NCBI GenBank assembly: GCA_947449835.1
Contig: CANFSZ010000007.1
Span: 1-64,000, forward strand
Direction of reading: 5' to 3'
DNA length: 64,000 bases
Source: Opitutia bacterium
GTDB lineage: Bacteria; Verrucomicrobiota; Verrucomicrobiia; Opitutales; Opitutaceae
Below are positions 57,982 to 64,000 of the stretch, piece by piece (position 1 is the stretch's first letter; each line of letters begins with the position of its first letter). Both the position numbers and the translations under genes were made by a program. The notes under the pieces were generated by a model. It did not search any database, had not been told where the DNA came from, and saw only the letters and a program-made list of their open reading frames with translations.

Positions 57982-59244
57982 TCAACGGGCTTGCTTGAAA
58001 ACGATGCTGACGTTGGCCCCGCCGAAGCCGCTCACGTTATTGAGGGCGAATTTGGGCTGCTGCGAAAGCGTAGTACGGATGATGTTCAATCCTTCGCACT
58101 CCGGGTCGAGTTGGTTGATGTGGGCGGAGCCCGGCATAAATCCGTCGCGGACCGCGAGGGCGCAAAAACCGCTTTCCATCGCTCCGGCCAGCGAAAGGCC
58201 GTGCCCAGTGAGCGCCTTGGTGCTACTGATCGCAGGGCGGGCGCCGCTAGGTTGAAAAATCGCGCGTAAAGCCCGCGCCTCCGAGGCGTCGCCGATCGGG
58301 GTCGAAGTGGCGTGGGCGTTGATGTAATCGATTGTTTCGGGCGCGGTACCGGTCGAGCGCAGGGCGTTAGTCATGGCCGCCCGTAGGCCAAGGCCTTCGG
58401 GATGTGAGATCGCGACGTTGTGGCCATCGGAGGACTGGCCCCAGCCCACGACTTCGCAATAAGGGGTCACGCCGCGACGGAGCACTTCGTCTTCGGTTTC
58501 AAGTACGAGGACGACGCCGCCGCCGGTGCCGACAAATCCATCGCGCCCGGTATCAAAGGGCCGGGACGCCGTCGCGGGGTCCGTCGAGAGCGACAAAGCA
58601 CGCATGCCGGCGAAGGGCAATATCGCGTCCATATTACCGTCTTCGGCGCCGACGACAAACATGCGTTTCTGGCGCCCCAAAACGAGGTCGTCGTAGGCAA
58701 AGCCCAACGCGTGCGACGACGAAGCGCACGCCGAGGCAAAGCCGCAGGAAGAGCCCTTAATCTTAAAATGCGCCACGAGATTAAACTGCACCGCGCCCGA
58801 GATGGAAGCGACGATGCCGAGCGGTGAGCAGCGCATGACGCCGAGTTTGTGCATGCGCTCCAACATGTGACCCATGAGGTACGGCGAACCGCCTGAAGCG
58901 GCGTACAATCCCGTCGCGTCGTTGGAGACATCGGCTTCGCCCAGTTTGGCGTCGGCGATGGCCTGTTGCATCGCGCACCAAGCATACACCACGTGCGGCG
59001 ACATGCCGCGTAGGAGCTCGCGCTTGATCGAAATTCCAGCCGGGAACGTCCAGTCTTCCGCGTCGGTGGAAGCCGTATTAAATCCACGGACGGGCGCGGC
59101 GACCTTGACCGGGATTTCCGGCGTCTGAAACGGCGGGTAAAGTTCGAGGCCGTGGCGCAATTCCCGCAGGCTTTGCGTGACCGAAACCGCATCATTGCCT
59201 ATGCTGGTGATGAAACCGAGGCCGGTAATAAAAACTCTGGGCAT
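57982..59244 (-). CDS. Beta-ketoacyl-ACP synthase (FabF/KAS II family)
   Basis: VFITGLGFITSIGNDAVSV; active-site-like FASACASSSHALGFAYDDL; INAHATSTPIGDASEARAL; KALTGHGLSLAGAMESGFCALAV; NVSGFGGANVSIVF. Confidence 0.92.
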   Translation of the reverse strand: MPRVFITGLGFITSIGNDAVSVTQSLRELRHGLELYPPFQTPEIPVKVAAPVRGFNTASTDAEDWTFPAGISIKRELLRGMSPHVVYAWCAMQQAIADAKLGEADVSNDATGLYAASGGSPYLMGHMLERMHKLGVMRCSPLGIVASISGAVQFNLVAHFKIKGSSCGFASACASSSHALGFAYDDLVLGRQKRMFVVGAEDGNMDAILPFAGMRALSLSTDPATASRPFDTGRDGFVGTGGGVVLVLETEDEVLRRGVTPYCEVVGWGQSSDGHNVAISHPEGLGLRAAMTNALRSTGTAPETIDYINAHATSTPIGDASEARALRAIFQPSGARPAISSTKALTGHGLSLAGAMESGFCALAVRDGFMPGSAHINQLDPECEGLNIIRTTLSQQPKFALNNVSGFGGANVSIVFKQAR

Positions 59245-59433
59245 GCGTGGTGCAGGGTGAAGAAGCGCAGAAATCGAGGACCGTCAGCCAGTCCGTGCTT
59301 CCAAGCTTATGTTGAGATTATGGGATAAAATCGAGGGTGAAGTCCGCGCGGTCAACGCGGGAGATGACCTTCGTTTCAAGTGACAAGCCACACGACTTAC
59401 CCCGCCATCGTCACTTATATCAATAGTAGCGGC

Positions 59434-59462
59434 AAAAAAAACGGCGGCCGATCAGGCCGCCG
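59434..59462 (-). terminator. Rho-independent terminator (minus strand) after ACP-dehydratase gene
   Basis: Minus strand reads cggcggcc-tgatc-ggccgccg-tttttttt. Confidence 0.85.
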
Positions 59463-59497
59463 CTGGAGAGCATGAAAACAGGCAATATTCTCGAATT

Positions 59498-60481
59498 TTA
59501 GGCGCTAGCTGCGGCCCGAAGAGGCGTCGCGCTCGGGGTCGTGGGCTTGGTCGGCGCGGTACCGTTGACCTCAGCCGCAGGTGGCGCGGGCGGCGGTACG
59601 ACGGCTTCGGCATAACCGAAGGTCAGCGTGATTTCCTCAGCGATGGCGGCCTTTTCTTGGCCGACGCGGATCGCACCTTCGAACGTCGCCAAGGGCATTT
59701 TCATGCGCTTGGGCTTAATCGAGAGGGTCAAAATATCGCCAGGGCGGCAGACGCGATGCGCGCGCACGCCTTCGCAGCCGGTGAAATAGATCATCGAGGA
59801 GCTGATGACCTTACCGGGCTCGGGGGTCGCACCTTCAAGCAAGAACAACACCGCGAGTTGCCCCAACGCTTCCAACATGATGGAAGCGGGCATCACGGGA
59901 TTATTCTTAAAATGGCCTTGGAGGAAAAGTTCTTGGCCGGAGATTTTATATTTTCCGTTGGCCCCACTGGAGCTCACCGAGGCTTCGTTGAGAAACAAGA
60001 AGGGCGGCTGGATAGGCATCACCGCCGCGATCTGCTCGATCGGGAGGAACTTCGTGGGCTTGGGCAACGCGAGGCCGCGAATCTTACAATCGATGAACAT
60101 CTTCACATCGCCGACCGTGCGCAGGTTGCGCAGTTCGTCGTTGTTGATCGACATCTGCAAAACGTCTTCCACGAGGATGACGATTTCCATCATCGTGAGC
60201 GAATCGATGCCGAGATCTTCGATCAGGCGCAGATCGTCGTCCGCATCCTTGAGTTTGATGCGCAGGTCGGGCTCGACGAAGCGCTCGATGATGCCAATGA
60301 CGACCGCCGGAACGTGCTCGGGATTACCGGTTTTACGGTATTGCACCGCCGACTCAAAAGCTGAGGGTGAACAACGCTTAAGTGCTTCTCTTAGCGATGC
60401 TTCGTCTTCCGGAGCAAACGGTTTTGGCGTGGCCAAAAACGGTTTAGCGTTACCGGGATTGGGTGGTGCTGCATCTGGCAT
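59498..60481 (-). CDS. Fused acyl carrier protein and FabA/FabZ-like hotdog dehydratase
   Basis: ACP motif DLGIDSLTMMEIVILVEDVLQMSINNDELRNLRTVGDVKMFID; hotdog region FLFLNEASVSSSGANGKYKISGQELFLQGHFKNNPVMPASIMLEALGQLAVLFLLEG. Confidence 0.85.
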   Translation of the reverse strand: MPDAAPPNPGNAKPFLATPKPFAPEDEASLREALKRCSPSAFESAVQYRKTGNPEHVPAVVIGIIERFVEPDLRIKLKDADDDLRLIEDLGIDSLTMMEIVILVEDVLQMSINNDELRNLRTVGDVKMFIDCKIRGLALPKPTKFLPIEQIAAVMPIQPPFLFLNEASVSSSGANGKYKISGQELFLQGHFKNNPVMPASIMLEALGQLAVLFLLEGATPEPGKVISSSMIYFTGCEGVRAHRVCRPGDILTLSIKPKRMKMPLATFEGAIRVGQEKAAIAEEITLTFGYAEAVVPPPAPPAAEVNGTAPTKPTTPSATPLRAAASA

Positions 60482-60696
60482 TATGGGTTTGTTCTAGGTC
60501 TGAAGGCTCGAAAGTAAACCCAATTTCTCAACGGCCAGCCCATGGCGAACCCCGACCGACATTTAATCCCCACCTTCAATTAGAAAACCTCAACGACTCA
60601 GGCCTATCGCCACGCTTGCCACGCCCAGCTCGGGAACCTAACTCCCTAGATGCGTCGCGCGGCTTCCACAGAAGCGCGGCCATATATAATCACCGC

Positions 60697-61845
60697 ATGA
60701 ACGTCCCGGCCCACGCCGTTCCTACCGTTTATCTCATTACTCATGAGTTTTATCCCGTACGCGGAGGGATAGCAACGTTCGCCGAGGAAATCGCCAAAGC
60801 CTCGGCTGGACTAGGCTACAAAATCGAAGTTTGGGCCCAATCCGCCCGTCCGCACGAGGAGAAGTCCTGGCCTTTCCGTCTGCGCCGGTTGTCCCTGCGG
60901 GGCACCCACGATCTGTGGTGCCAGCTACAGCTCGCCCGCGAACTCATCCGCGAGCGCCGCCAACTCCGCTACGCCACCGTTTATCTGCCCGAACCCGGGC
61001 CGATGTTGACGATGATGTTGCTGCAATTTTTCCACGCGTTTCGACCGCGCCAACTCGTCCTCACGTTTCACGGTTCAGAAATCCTGAAATTCGCCGAAAG
61101 CCCACTGCGGCGCGCCCTCGCCCGCCGACTCATCCGCCACGCGACCCGCATCAGCACGCTCACCAATTACACCCAGGAACTTCTCCTGAGCCATTTCCCC
61201 GAAGCGGCCGAAAAAATCTTTCTCACGCCCGGCGCCCTGCGGTCAGATTTTGCGGTCGTTCCGCCGAAATCCACCGCGCCCAAAAACAAAATCGTCATCC
61301 TCACCGTCGGCCGGCTCCACCCGCGCAAGGGCCAACTTCTGACCCTCGAAGCCCTCCAACTTCTGGCGCCCGCCGATCGCGCCCGCCTCGAATATTGGGT
61401 CGTCGGCGGCCAAAGCAAAGAAGGCTACGAACAATCCCTCCGCCACGCCGCCGCCAAGACGCCCGACCTCACTGTGCGTTTCCTCGGCAACATCCCCGAC
61501 CACGAACTCTCCACCGTTTACGAAGGGGCCGACATCTTCGCGATGACGAGCATCAACCACGGCCACAGCGTCGAAGGCTTCGGCCTCGTCTACCTCGAAG
61601 CCGCGGCCCACGGCCTGCCGGTCGTCGCCCACGAAGTCGGCGGCGTCGCCGAGGCCGTCCAAGATAATGTCACGGGCCTCCTCGTGCCGCCCAACCGCCC
61701 CGCCCAACTCGCCGCCGCCTTCGAAAAACTCATTCACGACGAATCGCTCCGCCACCGCCTCGGCACCGCGGGACGCGATTGGGCCGGCCAAAACCGTTGG
61801 GAAAAATCCGCCGTCGCCCTGTTCCGGCCCGACGACCGCGCATGA
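60697..61845 (+). CDS. Glycosyltransferase family 4
   Basis: YLITHEFYPVRGGIATFAEEIAKAS, ILTVGRLHPRKGQLLTLEALQLL, HGHSVEGFGLVYLEAAAHGLPVVAHEVGGVAEAVQDNVTGLLVPP; start ATG 60697. Confidence 0.92.
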   Translation: MNVPAHAVPTVYLITHEFYPVRGGIATFAEEIAKASAGLGYKIEVWAQSARPHEEKSWPFRLRRLSLRGTHDLWCQLQLARELIRERRQLRYATVYLPEPGPMLTMMLLQFFHAFRPRQLVLTFHGSEILKFAESPLRRALARRLIRHATRISTLTNYTQELLLSHFPEAAEKIFLTPGALRSDFAVVPPKSTAPKNKIVILTVGRLHPRKGQLLTLEALQLLAPADRARLEYWVVGGQSKEGYEQSLRHAAAKTPDLTVRFLGNIPDHELSTVYEGADIFAMTSINHGHSVEGFGLVYLEAAAHGLPVVAHEVGGVAEAVQDNVTGLLVPPNRPAQLAAAFEKLIHDESLRHRLGTAGRDWAGQNRWEKSAVALFRPDDRA

Positions 61846-62246
61846 TCACTTCGCGTACCCAAGTCACGGTCCGCTACGCCGAGACCGACATGATGGGCAT
61901 CGTCTACCACGCGAATTATCTCCCGTGGTTCGAGATCGGCCGCACGCAACTCCTCAAAGAACTCGGCCTGCCCTACCGCCAACTTGAGACCGACGGTTAC
62001 CGTCTGCCCGTCCTCGAAATTTCCGCCAAATACGCCCGGCCCGCACTTTACGACGACATCCTCACGATCGTCACTTATCTGCGCGAGAAACCTCTGCTTC
62101 GCATCCGGCTCGATTACGAAATTTTTCGCGGCGAAGAACTCCTCGCCACCGGCGAAAGCGTCCACGCCTTCGTCGACCTCGCCGGCCGTCCCGTGCGCCC
62201 GCCCGCGAGCGTCGTCGCCGTGATGTCGGCGGCGTTTAAAGCGTAG
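61842..62246 (+). CDS. Acyl-CoA thioesterase, 4HBT/YbgC-like
   Basis: VRYAETDMMGIVYHANYLPWFEIGRTQLLKELGLPY; ATGA overlap with upstream GT4. Confidence 0.92.
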   Translation: MITSRTQVTVRYAETDMMGIVYHANYLPWFEIGRTQLLKELGLPYRQLETDGYRLPVLEISAKYARPALYDDILTIVTYLREKPLLRIRLDYEIFRGEELLATGESVHAFVDLAGRPVRPPASVVAVMSAAFKA

Positions 62247-63402
62247 CCACCGGCGCCGCGTATTCAGCGAGCACCGCCGCATCGGTCTCCGCCAGACGCG
62301 CGCTCGCGAGCGCCGGCTCACCGCCCAATTTTCTCACCGCCCACACCGCGTGCGCCCGCACCAACGGCGACTCATGCGCCGCCAATCGCACCAACGACTC
62401 CAGCAAACTCACGTCACCCGAATTACCCGCCACGATACATGCGTTGCGCAACAATCCCGCCAGCTTCACGCGCTTGATCGGCGTCTTACGAAAGACTTCC
62501 GCAAACCGCGCCGGCGTCAGCGCCAACACGTCGCGCACCGTCAACCCCGCTAGCTCGCGCCGCGCCACGAGCAACACCGAGCGCCCTGCCTGCGCGAACC
62601 GGTTCCACGGACACACTTCCAAACACACATCGCACCCGTAAATGCGGTTACCGATCCCCGCCCGCAGTTCGCGCGGGATGATCCCTTTGTTTTCAATCGT
62701 CTGATACGAAACACACCGCCGCGCATCCACCACGCCCGGCGCCGCGAACGCCTGCGTCGGGCACGCTTCGAGGCAGCGCGTGCATTTGCCGCACAACAAC
62801 CCGGTGTCAGCAAAATCAGTCGCCTGCTGCCGCACGGGCGCGTCGGGCAGAAATTCCTGCCGCGTCAAAATCGTCGCCAAAAACAACCAGTTCCCGTGCC
62901 GCCGCGAGATCAACATCGCGTTTTTACCGATGAAACCGAGTCCCGCCTTCGCCGCCCAACCGCGCTCGAGCACCGGACCCGTGTCCACGTACGCGCGATA
63001 ATCTTCCCGCGTCGCGCCGTACATTTCCTTGAGCACGTTTCCCGCCGCGTTGAGCCCGACTTTAATCGTGTCGTGATAATCTTCGTGCAACGCGTACCGC
63101 GCCCACGTCGCGCGTGGCTCGCCCGTTGCGCCCGGCACCGTCGCTCCGGCCGCGTCACTCGCGTAATTTACGCCGAGCATGATCACCGCACGCGCCTCGC
63201 TCAAAACCAGCGTAGGCTGCAGGCGCTTCTCCGCCGTGCGCTCCATCCAGTGCATATCCGCGTGCTGTCCGGCGGCGATCCATGCGTTCAACCGCTCGCC
63301 GCCCAGCTCGGCCAAGGTCGCAAAACGCACTTCATCGAAACCAAGCGCAACGAGTCGCCCGCGCAAAATCTCCTGCTTTGTCCGCGCCGCCGTCGCGTCC
63401 AT
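62236..63402 (-). CDS. queG: Epoxyqueuosine reductase
   Basis: Two 4Fe-4S motifs CGKCTRCLEACPTQAF and CDVCLEVCPWNRF; DTGPVLERGWAAKAGLGFIGKNAMLISRRHGNWLFLATILT; start at 63402 preferred. Confidence 0.95.
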   Translation of the reverse strand: MDATAARTKQEILRGRLVALGFDEVRFATLAELGGERLNAWIAAGQHADMHWMERTAEKRLQPTLVLSEARAVIMLGVNYASDAAGATVPGATGEPRATWARYALHEDYHDTIKVGLNAAGNVLKEMYGATREDYRAYVDTGPVLERGWAAKAGLGFIGKNAMLISRRHGNWLFLATILTRQEFLPDAPVRQQATDFADTGLLCGKCTRCLEACPTQAFAAPGVVDARRCVSYQTIENKGIIPRELRAGIGNRIYGCDVCLEVCPWNRFAQAGRSVLLVARRELAGLTVRDVLALTPARFAEVFRKTPIKRVKLAGLLRNACIVAGNSGDVSLLESLVRLAAHESPLVRAHAVWAVRKLGGEPALASARLAETDAAVLAEYAAPVATL

Positions 63403-63407
63403 CGCGT

Positions 63408-63962
63408 TCACAGCGCTGCGCCCGCCGCGCGCGCAAATTCCACCGAATCCCGCCGCCATGTGCGCACCACGTGCGCGATGATGTCGTTCATCGGTCGACC
63501 ATCCGTCAAAATCACGCTGCCTGCGCTCCGGTAAATCGGATCGCGCTCGGCAAATAATTTCCGGATCCGCGCCTCCGGATCCTCCACGTTGAGCAGCGGG
63601 CGATTAGTTTGCCGCGAAGTCCGCGCCAAGATCGTTTCCACCGACGCGTGCAAACAAATCACGACCCCGCGCGCCTGCACGCGCGCCAACATCCCCGGTT
63701 GCACCACCAACCCGCCGCCGCACGCGACCACCGCCCGAATCGCCGGATGTCCGTCTTCGATAAACGCTCGCTCCATCCCGCGAAACGCCGGTTCCCCGAG
63801 CTCCGCGAAAATCGTCGGTATCGTTTTTCCTTGGACGCGCTCGATCTCGTGGTCGCTGTCGACGCACGCGAAACCGAGCCGCTGCGCCAGAGCGCGGCCC
63901 ACGGTGCTTTTGCCCGTGCCCATGAAACCCACCAGATAAAGATTAACGTCGTCGGCTTTCAT
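63408..63962 (-). CDS. aroK: Shikimate kinase
   Basis: LVGFMGTGKSTVGRALAQRLGFACVDSDHEIERVQGKTIPTIFAELGEPAFRGMERAFIE; CGGGLVV. Confidence 0.95.
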   Translation of the reverse strand: MKADDVNLYLVGFMGTGKSTVGRALAQRLGFACVDSDHEIERVQGKTIPTIFAELGEPAFRGMERAFIEDGHPAIRAVVACGGGLVVQPGMLARVQARGVVICLHASVETILARTSRQTNRPLLNVEDPEARIRKLFAERDPIYRSAGSVILTDGRPMNDIIAHVVRTWRRDSVEFARAAGAAL

Positions 63963-64000
63963 CGCGTCTGCGCGCGAGGCAAGCGCCCGCCCCGCCCGCT

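Noticed and set aside
60685-60690. TATAAT upstream of GT4 at 60697
   Set aside because: No matching -35 element and only ~6 bp from the start codon; would need a leaderless transcript.
1-64000. CRISPR arrays, tRNA/rRNA genes, transposases, integrases, phage genes
   Set aside because: No regularly spaced repeats, no cloverleaf or rRNA core sequences noticed by eye, and no ORF with transposase/integrase motifs. Small ncRNAs cannot be excluded without covariance-model searches.

Overview
GC-rich 64 kb chromosomal window. The gene content and long Oar-like TonB receptors suggest Verrucomicrobiota/Opitutaceae, but this is inference and was not tested. Housekeeping genes (dnaG, rpoD, tatA-like, queG, aroK) are embedded in a large surface-glycan and glycolipid region. 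That region holds about ten GT2/GT4/GT28 glycosyltransferases, several sugar-nucleotide epimerases, an rmlA/rmlB set, SAM methyltransferases, a flippase-like protein, and about ten polytopic GT-C/YfhO/TMTC-like membrane proteins. Main points for follow-up: (1) two families of paralogous polytopic membrane proteins (A1-A3, B1-B3) interleaved at 40.4-50.9 kb; (2) a shared C-terminal module with a W[YF]xxE...WxW[ST]xG signature in four of the membrane proteins; (3) a dTDP-rhamnose locus with rmlA and rmlB but no visible rmlC, carrying a plant/mimivirus NRS/ER-like enzyme instead; (4) three epimerase + DPM-like GT2 modules; (5) a lipid-type cluster with an AOS/serine-palmitoyltransferase-like enzyme, a GT28 lipid glycosyltransferase, a ketosynthase and an ACP-dehydratase fusion. 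No rRNA, tRNA, CRISPR array or mobile element was recognised. All family calls come from reading motifs in the translated ORFs; no database search was run.
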